64,000 nt of DNA from JAGQOZ01 sp041399205 (GTDB taxonomy: Bacteria > Planctomycetota > Planctomycetia > Pirellulales > Pirellulaceae): assembly GCA_041399205.1 (NCBI GenBank), contig JAWKTK010000005.1, positions 248,001 through 312,000 of the forward strand, in the 5' to 3' direction. The translations under genes and the position numbers were made by a program. Below the pieces are notes generated by a model. It did no database searches and had not been told where the DNA came from. It worked only from the letters and a program-made list of their open reading frames with translations. Of the stretch, positions 36,747-44,935 are shown in pieces. Numbering within the stretch: position 1 is the first letter of the stretch; every line of letters begins with the position of its first letter.

Positions 36747-36908
36747 CTACGGCCGCCGTAGCGACGTCGCTGGCAAGCTAACCGCCAAGCCGTTGACGAA
36801 TCCAAAGTAACTTAGAAAATAGCGCCCAAGACCTTGGGATTGCCGTTCGTAAAACCAAAACCCATCGCCGAGATCCTCTTCCGCGTCACTGGAAATTTCT
36901 ACAATCAC
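36747..36908 (-). pseudogene. RelE/ParE-type toxin remnant
   Basis: A GTG start at 36908 overlaps the antitoxin stop (GTGA). The first 37 residues, with VEISSDAEEDLGDGFWFYE and RQSQGLG, match the N-terminal part of planctomycete RelE/ParE-family toxins. After RYFLS the similarity ends, and the frame stops at residue 53, whereas such toxins are about 95 residues long. The residues expected to be catalytic are in the missing half, so the protein is very probably inactive. The overlap with the antitoxin is as in an intact type II module. Confidence 0.55.
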
Positions 36909-37123
36909 TTGCCTAATTTCAGCAATCGTTCCTTTGCATCGGCCCAACTTGAAACAGAGGCAGTTCCACTGGCAAGACGGTGAACCCTTTCCTCCAAGAC
37001 GGCACGATGCCATTCTGGCAATTTTACATCGCCAGATTCGCGGCACACGTCATCCCAAAGTCGTTCCATGAGCTAAATTTTTTCATCAAGCGATAGGTTT
37101 TCAATTGAAATTCCCTGTATCAT
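36905..37123 (-). pseudogene. Antitoxin of an addiction module, interrupted by an amber codon
   Basis: A 72-codon frame from ATG at 37123 with the strong ribosome-binding site AAGGAGAG upstream. It reads IENLSLDEKI-TAG-LMERLWDDVCRESGD and ends with SSWADAKERLLKLGK. This is the small helical antitoxin family often annotated as addiction module component (Pfam Unstab_antitox). Codon 17 is an in-frame TAG (37073-37075). An internal ATG at codon 19 could still give a 54-residue protein. The toxin frame overlaps its stop. The pair is a decayed type II toxin-antitoxin module. Confidence 0.55.
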
Positions 37124-37206
37124 CGGAAAACTCTCCTTCTGGTTCGCAATACTCCATCCGCGAAGAGAAGTCACGAAAGCTAGAATGTCAGAGCACTTGC
37201 GCAGTG

Positions 37207-38505
37207 CTACATCTCCAGGTTCCAACCGTCTCGGTAAGTTCGTTGAATGAAGTTGGATGCTTCGGGGCAATTGGTGGCCACTAGGTTTTCCGCATCCCAA
37301 GCCAAGAAACGATTTCCAGATCGATATGCCACATTCCCCAGCAACACGCTTTCTGCCAGTGCGCCGGAATAATCAAAGTTGCATGTGGTGGTCGAGCGTT
37401 CTTTGCAAGCCAAAATCCATTCTTGATGGTGACCAATGGAATTCGCAATGGAAGGTTCTGGCGCGATCACATCCGAACCATCGCCCATGAGAATCTTGCG
37501 GCTGCCGTAATCGGCCAAAATGCGGCCTCGTTCACCTTCGAACAACACGCCTGAATTCTTGTCGAATTCGCCAATCCAACTGGGCCTGGCATCTCCGTGG
37601 TACCACGTCATATGGACCGGCGGCAGGTCGTCCCGAGCCGGAAATTGATAGTCCACTCGCAACGAATCGGGTAGCTCGTTGTCACCTTCATACGTTTTCT
37701 TGCCTTGCGCATCGATGGACGTTGGATATGTCAGTCCCAAGGCCCAGAACGGCAAGTCCATATAGTGACACCCAAAATCTCCCAGCGTACCGCCACCAAA
37801 ATCCCACCAATAACGCCAGTTGAAATGAAAATGAGACGCATGAAAGGGCCGCATCGGCGCCGGGCCGATCCACAAATCATAGTCAACATGGTCGGGCGGC
37901 GTTCCGTCTGTCACTCGCATACCCGGTTGCACAATATTGGCCATCCACACGTGTACTCGACGCACCGGTCCCACGACGCCTGACTGAACCAGTTCGACCA
38001 CGCGACGGTAATTGTCACCAGCGTGAATCTGAGTTCCCATCTGAGTGACGGCGTTTTGCTTCTTAGCCCATTCTCGCATTTTGCGAACTTCATACACACT
38101 GTGCGCCAACGGTTTTTCGCAATAGACATCCAAGCCCTTCTGTAGCGCCCACACCGCCGGAATGGCGTGACTATGATCCGGTGTGGCAATTACCACGGCA
38201 TCCAACTTCTCTTTGTCCAATAACTGACGGTAATCAGTATAGGTCTTCGCACGGGGATGCCGTTCGGCCGCTTCGGCCATGCGTTTGGAATCAACATCGC
38301 ATAACGCCACAATGTTTTCTGTCTCCACATTTCGCAAATTGTAGTTGCCTTGCCCCGCCACACCGATGCAAGCGATGTCCAGCTTTTCGTTGGGCGACTT
38401 GGGCGCTGCCACGGCCAATGCTGGAAGCGAAGCGACTACGGGTAACGCCGCAGCAACCTTGGCAGCGTTGGTCATGAATTGACGACGAGAAAAATCATCT
38501 GACAT
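37207..38505 (-). CDS. Gfo/Idh/MocA-family oxidoreductase, Tat-exported
   Basis: About 432 residues from the ATG at 38505. The N-terminus is a twin-arginine signal (SRRQFMTNAAKVAAALPVV), so the folded, cofactor-loaded protein is exported. The NAD(P)-binding Rossmann fold starts with IACIGVAGQGNYN, followed by VVIATPDHSHAIPAV and the family motif CEKPLAHSVYEVRKM. The C-terminal substrate domain has WWDFGGGTLGDFGCHYMDL. Tat-exported members of this family are abundant in planctomycetes and are thought to act on sugars or related compounds outside the cytoplasm; the substrate is unknown. The longer open frame upstream of 38505 is not needed. Confidence 0.92.
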   Translation of the reverse strand: MSDDFSRRQFMTNAAKVAAALPVVASLPALAVAAPKSPNEKLDIACIGVAGQGNYNLRNVETENIVALCDVDSKRMAEAAERHPRAKTYTDYRQLLDKEKLDAVVIATPDHSHAIPAVWALQKGLDVYCEKPLAHSVYEVRKMREWAKKQNAVTQMGTQIHAGDNYRRVVELVQSGVVGPVRRVHVWMANIVQPGMRVTDGTPPDHVDYDLWIGPAPMRPFHASHFHFNWRYWWDFGGGTLGDFGCHYMDLPFWALGLTYPTSIDAQGKKTYEGDNELPDSLRVDYQFPARDDLPPVHMTWYHGDARPSWIGEFDKNSGVLFEGERGRILADYGSRKILMGDGSDVIAPEPSIANSIGHHQEWILACKERSTTTCNFDYSGALAESVLLGNVAYRSGNRFLAWDAENLVATNCPEASNFIQRTYRDGWNLEM

Positions 38506-38729
38506 GGCAGTATGCTTTCTGAATGGAAAAGGGAGGGACGAACGAATCACATTCGTTGTGGGCAGGACGTTGAATGTAGCACGTGCCGACATCGCTGTCG
38601 ACGAAAATATCGCGGCCGCCTCTTACCGGTGTACCGAACCACCATTCCTAAAATGGCGGAATCTATTTCGCGATAAGTGTCGGCAATGGTCGTGCCGCAA
38701 ACTAAAATTTCTAAAGTTGCGTTTTTTGG

Positions 38730-38755
38730 TAGCCCGAAACGTAAGTGAGGGAAAA
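38730..38755 (+). repeat. Intergenic palindromic repeat, copy 2
   Basis: Identical over 26 bases to 29173-29198. It lies in the 332-base space between the oxidoreductase start (38505) and the decarboxylase stop (38838). No matching inverted arm as good as in copy 1 was found. Apart from it this gap shows nothing I can support. Confidence 0.7.
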
Positions 38756-38837
38756 TGGAATCTCTCCGCCGTCCCAGGCGGACGCGTCGGGGTTATGAGA
38801 TTCTGCCGAGAAAACACAAATGCGCAACTGCAAAAAA

Positions 38838-40502
38838 CTAAACACGAGCCCCCAGTCGTTCGCCCAGTCGCAGTAGGGCCGAACTGTGATCGTCCGGAGC
38901 GATCACCACTTGCAAAATGCTGGGGCCGCTGCGATCATCCCAGGCCGTTTGCAACGCATGATCGAATTCCACTTCGGTTCGCACCAAATATCCCGTTCCT
39001 CCGCCATACACTTTGGGAAGTTCGCTGTACCGCCAGCGATGGATTTCGTTGAACTTCCAATCGCCCGGATGCAATTTCTTTTCAGTGCCGTAGCCGCCGT
39101 TGTCCAACACAATGATCACGGGGTCATAGTGATGACGGACCAAAGTCGACATTTCTTGGCCCGTCATTTGAAATGCACCATCGCCGCAAATGGCGACAAC
39201 TCGAGCCTGTGGCCGAGCGACCTGAGCGCCCAAGGTGGCTGGCACCGAAAATCCCATCGACGTGTAGTACGCGGGGCTCAAAAATTCCGTGCGGCCGCGA
39301 ATCACCAATTCAGTCGCGGCGAACAAGGAGTCGCCTATATCGGCCACCACAATCGTGTCTTCGTCCAATTGTTCATTCAAACGCGCCATCATGCGAGAAA
39401 TACAAATAGGAGCATCGGTCGGCAGCTGATACGGTTCGCACGCAGGACGAATCGATTCCGGAATCGTGCGGTCGTTCGGTGTCAATTCGCGATCCGCCAA
39501 CGCCGAAAAGAATTCGTCCAACCCCACGTCGCGGTAATGATGATGCCGAACTCGCAATTCTTCGCTGGTCACGTAAACGCATTTACCCGGATCCAAGTTG
39601 GCTGTGAAAATTCCCAGATTAATGTCGGTCATGAAGGTGCCTAACAGAATAATCAGATCGGATTCTTCGACAAACCGCTGCACGCTTTCATAGCCCATCG
39701 CGCCTTCATACAAACCGATGTACAGCGGATGTGTTTCTCGAATAACACTCTTGCCCAACAGCGTCGCGGCCACCGGAATCTTGGTTCGTTCTACGAATTG
39801 AATCAATTGGTCCTGCAGACCAAACCGGTGAATTTCAATCCCTGCCACAATGACGGGGCTTTCGGCACGATTGACCAACGCCGCCACTTCATCTGCCGCT
39901 TCCTGCAGTACTTCTGCCTTCATCGGCTCTTCCGGTCGGAAATACGCGTGCCCAATCTGTGGCGCCACGTCCACCATGTCTCGAGGAATATCAATGTAGA
40001 CCGGTCGTTTGTATCGAGCACACGCGTCTAGAACTCGATCGATTTCTCGAAACGCCGTTACCGGATCGGACAGTTCGGTGGTGGCGATGCAGATTTTTTC
40101 AAAGACATCAATTTGAGTTCGAAAGTCGCGTACCATGTGATGCAGAAGCGGATTGGATTGACGCTCTTTCATACCGGGCGAACCAGTGATCAGCACCACA
40201 GGTGATTTTTCCGCATACGCGCCGGCAATCGAATTGCACACACTCAGCCCGCCCACGCAATACGTCACACACAACGCGCCCATTCCGTTCACTCGAGCAT
40301 ACGCGTCGGCGGCGAATCCGGCGCAGTCTTCTCGAGTGCATCCCACGACATTGATGGGGCTCTTTTCTAGCTGCGCATACAGTGACAAGACGTAGTCACC
40401 CGGAATGCCGAACATGTCATGAATGCCGTAGTCTTGCAGTCGTTGAATCAGATACTGGCCAATCGTCATTCCTTGCGTTGGGCGTCCAGGGGGCACGTTC
40501 AT
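38838..40502 (-). CDS. Thiamine-diphosphate-dependent 2-oxoacid decarboxylase (pyruvate/indolepyruvate decarboxylase family)
   Basis: A 554-residue enzyme. The N-terminal PYR domain has the catalytic Glu region CTREDCAGFAADAYARV and HHMVRDF; the C-terminal PP domain has the ThDP motif AICGDGAFQMTGQEMSTL ending in NGGYGTEK. The length and the pattern GIPGDYVLSLYAQLE match the pyruvate/indolepyruvate decarboxylase group rather than acetolactate synthase, which would have an FAD-binding domain with different motifs. It removes CO2 from a 2-oxoacid to give an aldehyde; pyruvate, phenylpyruvate and branched-chain oxoacids are candidates. AGGA lies nine bases before the ATG. No alcohol or aldehyde dehydrogenase is next to it. 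Confidence 0.85.
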   Translation of the reverse strand: MNVPPGRPTQGMTIGQYLIQRLQDYGIHDMFGIPGDYVLSLYAQLEKSPINVVGCTREDCAGFAADAYARVNGMGALCVTYCVGGLSVCNSIAGAYAEKSPVVLITGSPGMKERQSNPLLHHMVRDFRTQIDVFEKICIATTELSDPVTAFREIDRVLDACARYKRPVYIDIPRDMVDVAPQIGHAYFRPEEPMKAEVLQEAADEVAALVNRAESPVIVAGIEIHRFGLQDQLIQFVERTKIPVAATLLGKSVIRETHPLYIGLYEGAMGYESVQRFVEESDLIILLGTFMTDINLGIFTANLDPGKCVYVTSEELRVRHHHYRDVGLDEFFSALADRELTPNDRTIPESIRPACEPYQLPTDAPICISRMMARLNEQLDEDTIVVADIGDSLFAATELVIRGRTEFLSPAYYTSMGFSVPATLGAQVARPQARVVAICGDGAFQMTGQEMSTLVRHHYDPVIIVLDNGGYGTEKKLHPGDWKFNEIHRWRYSELPKVYGGGTGYLVRTEVEFDHALQTAWDDRSGPSILQVVIAPDDHSSALLRLGERLGARV

Positions 40503-40620
40503 GCTTCACGATCCTTTCTGTTGTGCGACAGCGGCATCCAACAAGATGCGTCTATTTGAATCATAGGAGAAAAATCGAACTCCGCCAATTCAAACAACAT
40601 GCAGACGTTGATCGGCGCCC

Positions 40621-40655
40621 AAAAAAACACCGTTCGAATCAGAACATTCGAACGG
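40621..40655 (-). terminator. Rho-independent terminator of the DUF6807 gene
   Basis: A 10-bp perfect stem (40630-40639 CCGTTCGAAT, 40646-40655 ATTCGAACGG) with a 6-base loop is followed on the minus strand by GTG and TTTTTTT (40627-40621). It lies 34 bases after the stop at 40690. Confidence 0.8.
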
Positions 40656-40689
40656 CGATAAATTCAAATCCACAGGCACAACAACGCGA

Positions 40690-41646
40690 CTATTTAGAAG
40701 CAGGTTCGGCCGCAAACGCCTCGTACAATTCGGCAATCTTGGCGTCTTCGGCATTGCCTTGGTGAAATACAAATCGATAGTGAAAGTGCAACGATTCGCC
40801 TGCCGGAAGCGTCAGCGTGCCATCGTGACCAGCGCCCACAAAATCATGCAGCCCAAACGGATTGGCCGCCACCAACCCGTAATCTCGAGCATGCCAATGA
40901 GATGGATGCCCGTGATTCGTAGGAGCATCAAAGATGGCAATGCCTACCAGCTTGTCATCGATCTTGCCCGAATAATCGACCCACTTGGCAGGCTTGCCCC
41001 AAATCCCCGGTCCTGATTCTCCATTACTATTCACGGCCTGACCGTTGGCCGTGGTGACACCTCGACCATTTTTCAATCGAAGACTGGAATGCGTTCGAAT
41101 GGCCATCATGCCTTCTTTGGTATCGCCGAATTTCAATTCGCCTTCGCTGGCGTGATAGGTATGATCCCAATCGATCATGCGCACACCTTCACCGGCCAGA
41201 AAACTGATCCGAGCTGTCTCGGTGCCAACCAGTTGTCCGTCTTTGGATTCCAAGCGATTCTTCAGTACTACCGTTGGAACGTCCGCGGATGAATCAATAG
41301 TCGAAGATTCGTTCTTGATGATGGCTTTTTCGTCCCAGAAACTGAAACCGTTAATATCGCCATGAGCAAACCACATCGACTTATGATGCGGATGATCGTC
41401 TGCTTCGCCCTGTACTTCCTTCATCGGCCGATTACGCGTCATTGGCATCTGATCCGGGCCTAGAATCGGATAGACGATCGGTTTGGCGTACGTTTTACAA
41501 TCGACTTCTGCAAACGCCTGACCGTCCACCGTCACTATGTACGTGTTTCCCTCTTGTTGAATTTGAACGTCTGCAGCAGGCACACTGTCCACAACGCAGA
41601 CAAAGCTCAGAACCAATACCAACAAACCTATCTTTCGCAATTGCAT
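40690..41646 (-). CDS. DUF6807 (PmoA-like) secreted protein
   Basis: About 318 residues. The ATG at 41646 has GAGG four to five bases upstream and opens a signal peptide (IGLLVLVLSFVCVVDSVPAA). The mature protein has the family's early His cluster in ADDHPHHKSMWFAHGDI and later GHPSHWHARDYGL and HFHYRFVFH, which suggest metal or sugar binding. DUF6807, formerly annotated as methane oxygenase PmoA in error, is frequent in planctomycete and Bacteroidetes polysaccharide-related loci. The biochemical activity is unknown. The previous name should not be taken to mean methane oxidation. Confidence 0.85.
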   Translation of the reverse strand: MQLRKIGLLVLVLSFVCVVDSVPAADVQIQQEGNTYIVTVDGQAFAEVDCKTYAKPIVYPILGPDQMPMTRNRPMKEVQGEADDHPHHKSMWFAHGDINGFSFWDEKAIIKNESSTIDSSADVPTVVLKNRLESKDGQLVGTETARISFLAGEGVRMIDWDHTYHASEGELKFGDTKEGMMAIRTHSSLRLKNGRGVTTANGQAVNSNGESGPGIWGKPAKWVDYSGKIDDKLVGIAIFDAPTNHGHPSHWHARDYGLVAANPFGLHDFVGAGHDGTLTLPAGESLHFHYRFVFHQGNAEDAKIAELYEAFAAEPASK

Positions 41647-41920
41647 TTCCACCTCGGAAGCCAAGAGTCAAAAATCTTTAAATTCTTGCGACGGAAACAC
41701 ACCGTCGCGGAAACATAAGTTTAGCGGTCTGAAGCAGAAATTCCATTCACTATGGCAAACCGTTTTGGTTTCACTGGATGCCCAGGTTTTTGGACGAATT
41801 TGAAAAAATCGAACCATGCCGTGCGAAATATTTGGCCTAATCGACCGAATACGCCATTCGGAACCAAATCCCTACCGATTGCGTATCACTTCAGGGACTA
41901 CCTGGCAAGAAAGACGCCCC

Positions 41921-42002
41921 GGCGATCGAACTCGGCTCCATTTCTAATTTTCCCGTCGCACCTAAATCTTGGGAACGTTTGTTGGAGCCGAGTTCCATCG
42001 TC
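41921..42002 (+). promoter_or_regulatory. Long inverted repeat upstream of the DegP-type protease gene
   Basis: GAACTCGGCTCCA (41928-41940) and TGGAGCCGAGTTC (41983-41995) are perfect 13-bp arms. They extend outward with one mismatch to 41921-41940 and 41983-42002 (about 20 bp with one G-U). The loop is 42 bases. It ends 64 bases before the chosen start codon at 42067. It may be a structured 5' leader or a paired operator; I cannot tell which. The rest of the 41647-42066 gap shows nothing else I can support. Confidence 0.5.
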
Positions 42003-42066
42003 GAGCGATTTTCGACGATATTGATTCGATAGTATTCTTCGCGGAATGAAAAAAGAGGTACCAAAA

Positions 42067-43548
42067 ATGGCCAAAGTGACTCGTTTCCATTCCTTACTAG
42101 CATTGTCAGTGACAGCTTGCTTCCTCTCCAGTCCCCTGGTGGCTCAAGAAGCTCGCAGCCCACGTGCTTCTCGACCCGCTGTCGACCCTGCCGTAGTACG
42201 CCACGCCGACGCGCTGTCAGAAGCATTTCGCCAAGCATCAAACGTCATTCTACCAACGGTGGTCAAGATCAAGTCGCGAACCGAAGCGAGACGTGTTGTT
42301 CGTCGAGATCCGGCAATGGGCGAACTGGCTCCTTTCCGAGGCCTAGAGGATTTTTTTGGCGAACGAGAATTCTATCAGCCTCCCAGTTCCGGCACGGGAT
42401 CGGGCGTGATCATTGATCCTGCCGGCATTGTCTTGACGAATAATCATGTCGTAAACGGTGCCGACAAAGTGACCATTGAACTACAAGATGGTCGTACCTT
42501 TGAAGCAGAAGATATTCGTACCGATCCCAATACCGATCTGGCGGTCGTCCGTATTAAAGTGCCGGGCGGCAAGCTGCCGTTCGCGCAGCTGGGCGATTCC
42601 GATGCATTGCAAGTTGGTGACTGGGTTCTGGCCGTCGGTAATCCGTTTGAATACCAATCTTCGGTCAGTGCTGGCATCATCAGTGGCAAAGGTCGATCGA
42701 TTGGCGCCGCCAGCCGAGCCACATTCTTGCAAACCGATGCCGCCATCAATCCGGGCAATTCGGGCGGGCCCTTGGTTAATCTGCGAGGTGAAGTGGTGGG
42801 CATCAATACCGCCATCGCTTCCAAAACAGGTGCTTTTAACGGCATTGGATTCGCGATTCCAATCAACTTGGCCAAATGGGTTTCGCAGCAGCTGATCGAA
42901 GGAGGCCAAGTGGTGCGAGCTTGGTTGGGAGTGGGCATTCGACCTCTTAGCCCGGCTGACGCACGAGCGATGGGGTTGGACGATTTGACCAAAGGAGTCT
43001 TAGTGAGCGAAGTTCGCTACAGCGCACCGGCGGACGAAGCAGGCTTGGAACCGGGTGACATTGTATTGTCTGTCGCCGACCGCAGCGTCGATAGTTCGCC
43101 CACTCTGCAACGTCTTGTCGAACAAGCTCCGTTGGGTTCGCGACAAGAAATGAAAATCTTGCGAAACGGTCGCCCGTTGACGTTACGAGTCCGTACGGCG
43201 GCGTTGCCGGACAAGGAAACCGGTGCCAAGATCCCCAACATCCGCTTGCCGGAAGGGGACATCTACGAAGTGGCGGAACTAGGGATTCGCGTCTATCAAA
43301 TCAATCGATCGATCGCCGACCAACTGAATTTGAAATCGACAGAAAACGGCATGCTGGTACTGGGGTCCAATCAATTGGCAAACACGGTGGGATTGGAACG
43401 AGGCAGCGTGATCTACAAGGTCAACAATACGGAAATTCATGACGCGAACGATCTTACCAAAGCATTGAATGAATCCAATTCAATGCGGATGTTCATTGAA
43501 ATTCCCGGGTTCGCTCGGCGAATGATCATCCTTTCGCCCGACGAATAA
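42067..43548 (+). CDS. DegP/HtrA-family periplasmic serine protease
   Basis: About 493 residues. The start ATG at 42067 has GAGGT eight bases upstream and a signal peptide follows (SLLALSVTACFLSSPLVAQ). The trypsin-like domain carries the full triad: His in TNNHVV, Asp in DPNTDLAVV and Ser in NPGNSGGPL. Two PDZ domains follow (about residues 285-375 and 395-490). It degrades or refolds misfolded proteins in the periplasm and is usually stress-induced. Unlike E. coli DegP, the LA loop between His and Asp is short. A long inverted repeat precedes the gene and a strong terminator follows it. Confidence 0.93.
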   Translation: MAKVTRFHSLLALSVTACFLSSPLVAQEARSPRASRPAVDPAVVRHADALSEAFRQASNVILPTVVKIKSRTEARRVVRRDPAMGELAPFRGLEDFFGEREFYQPPSSGTGSGVIIDPAGIVLTNNHVVNGADKVTIELQDGRTFEAEDIRTDPNTDLAVVRIKVPGGKLPFAQLGDSDALQVGDWVLAVGNPFEYQSSVSAGIISGKGRSIGAASRATFLQTDAAINPGNSGGPLVNLRGEVVGINTAIASKTGAFNGIGFAIPINLAKWVSQQLIEGGQVVRAWLGVGIRPLSPADARAMGLDDLTKGVLVSEVRYSAPADEAGLEPGDIVLSVADRSVDSSPTLQRLVEQAPLGSRQEMKILRNGRPLTLRVRTAALPDKETGAKIPNIRLPEGDIYEVAELGIRVYQINRSIADQLNLKSTENGMLVLGSNQLANTVGLERGSVIYKVNNTEIHDANDLTKALNESNSMRMFIEIPGFARRMIILSPDE

Positions 43549-43605
43549 ACCGGCTTTGCGCGAGACACGGGTTGGCATCGACTGCAAAATTAACGTGAAA
43601 ACGAA

Positions 43606-43640
43606 GAAAGCTCGAACCATGCGGTTCGAGCTTTCTTTCT
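43606..43640. terminator. Bidirectional terminator between the protease and PEP-CTERM genes
   Basis: A 13-bp perfect stem (43606-43618 GAAAGCTCGAACC and 43623-43635 GGTTCGAGCTTTC) with a 4-base loop, followed on the plus strand by TTTC. It lies between the convergent genes ending at 43548 and 43680, and could serve both. Confidence 0.85.
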
Positions 43641-43679
43641 TGATATTACTACGTGTGCACGACGTAAATTGCCGGCAAC

Positions 43680-44849
43680 TTAGCGACGTCGTCGCGTGGC
43701 GGCCATGCCTAGCAAGCCAGCCATCACCATGATCAAAGCGTTGGGTTCGGGTACTGAACTAACGGCTCCCTTCGGGCCGATTTCGTAACCACCAGCCCCG
43801 AACGCGACCACAAAGTCAGAACTGTCAAACTCTCCGTCGCCGTTCCAATCTCCTTCGGCCCAACCCGAATTGTCAGCGACTCCGTCTTCATATTGACCGG
43901 CAGTGAAGACCGTCACCAAATCGCTACTGTTAAATTCACCGTCCAGGTTGGCATCGCCGAAGTACGTGTTCCTGAGGTCGTTCACCCAGAACGTTCGATC
44001 TGCATCTTCAACGCTGCCGTTTCCATCGAGATCGAACTGACTTGCCATGTCACCTGTGGCCACAGCAGTTGACAGTGCATTGATGTCAGCGGCTTCCAAA
44101 AGCCCGTTCCCGTCGAAGTCGCCCGGATCGTTTTGGACGTCTCCGTTGGTGCCGGGAATGGTCACGGTGTCAAAGCCAATCCAGCCCCAACCGCCCGAAA
44201 ACGAATCGAAGATGTCAACGCGATACTCCTTGCCGTTATTGGCGAAAGGCGCCAAGTCGGCTTGAGGAATGGTGACGGTGTCCCAAACGGCTCGATAAGC
44301 AGGATCGGTAGCTCGCGCCTTGCCGTCATTTTCGCCGCTGGAAAAACCGTGTGCAACATATTCGTTGGCTTCCACGTCCAGCACGGCAAAACCCTGAAAG
44401 CCGGTGCCGTCTTTGAATTCGTTGAAGAAATCTGGATCGGTCGGAGCTTCTTCGCCAAGACTGTCAAACGGCACGTCCGCTCGAGCCGCACCGCCAATCA
44501 TGTCAATTGTCAGATCGCCGCTTCCATCCAACTGAAACGTAGGCGAACGAAGAATTTGCGTATAGCAAAACGCACCACCCAAGCAGTCTCGCGTGGCCCA
44601 TGGATCCGGGATGACTCGATAATCACCCGAAGTCGCCGTCAACAGACTGAAACCGTCGCCAATATCGATGGTTTCACTAGAGGGAATCCAACTGATATCG
44701 CTATCGTCCACCGGAAATGGCGAACCGTCCGGCAGAACTTGCTCCCAGCCCTGGAACGTCCCATCATCAAAACCGTACACTATTGTGTCTGCCTGGGCCA
44801 AGTCGGCCAAAAGAAGGCTAAAACACAACACTCCCAACAAACGCTTCAT
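43680..44849 (-). CDS. PEP-CTERM protein with dockerin-like repeats
   Basis: About 389 residues; the second of two adjacent ATGs (44849) has AGGAG six bases upstream. A signal peptide (LLGVLCFSLLLADLAQA) is followed by a beta-rich domain in which the segment GFDDGTFQGWEQ resembles carbohydrate-binding folds. Then come dockerin-like calcium loops (DFDGNGLLEAADINAL, DLDGNGSVEDADRTFW) and the shared tail NTYFGDANLDGEFNSS to VPEPNALIMVMAGLLG and TRRRR. The tail is nearly the same as in the genes at 20676 and 47313. Export to the cell surface through exosortase is expected. Confidence 0.87.
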   Translation of the reverse strand: MKRLLGVLCFSLLLADLAQADTIVYGFDDGTFQGWEQVLPDGSPFPVDDSDISWIPSSETIDIGDGFSLLTATSGDYRVIPDPWATRDCLGGAFCYTQILRSPTFQLDGSGDLTIDMIGGAARADVPFDSLGEEAPTDPDFFNEFKDGTGFQGFAVLDVEANEYVAHGFSSGENDGKARATDPAYRAVWDTVTIPQADLAPFANNGKEYRVDIFDSFSGGWGWIGFDTVTIPGTNGDVQNDPGDFDGNGLLEAADINALSTAVATGDMASQFDLDGNGSVEDADRTFWVNDLRNTYFGDANLDGEFNSSDLVTVFTAGQYEDGVADNSGWAEGDWNGDGEFDSSDFVVAFGAGGYEIGPKGAVSSVPEPNALIMVMAGLLGMAATRRRR

Positions 44850-44935
44850 CATCGTCTCCTATAAGTTCATCTAAGTTCGCACATCATCCAATTTATCTGG
44901 ATCACAATTTTCTAGTGCCGCAACGTGAAATTGAA

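Noticed and set aside
37073..37075. TAG in the antitoxin frame as pyrrolysine
   Set aside because: Pyrrolysine is not expected here, there is no supporting element, and the partner toxin is truncated, so decay is the simpler reading.
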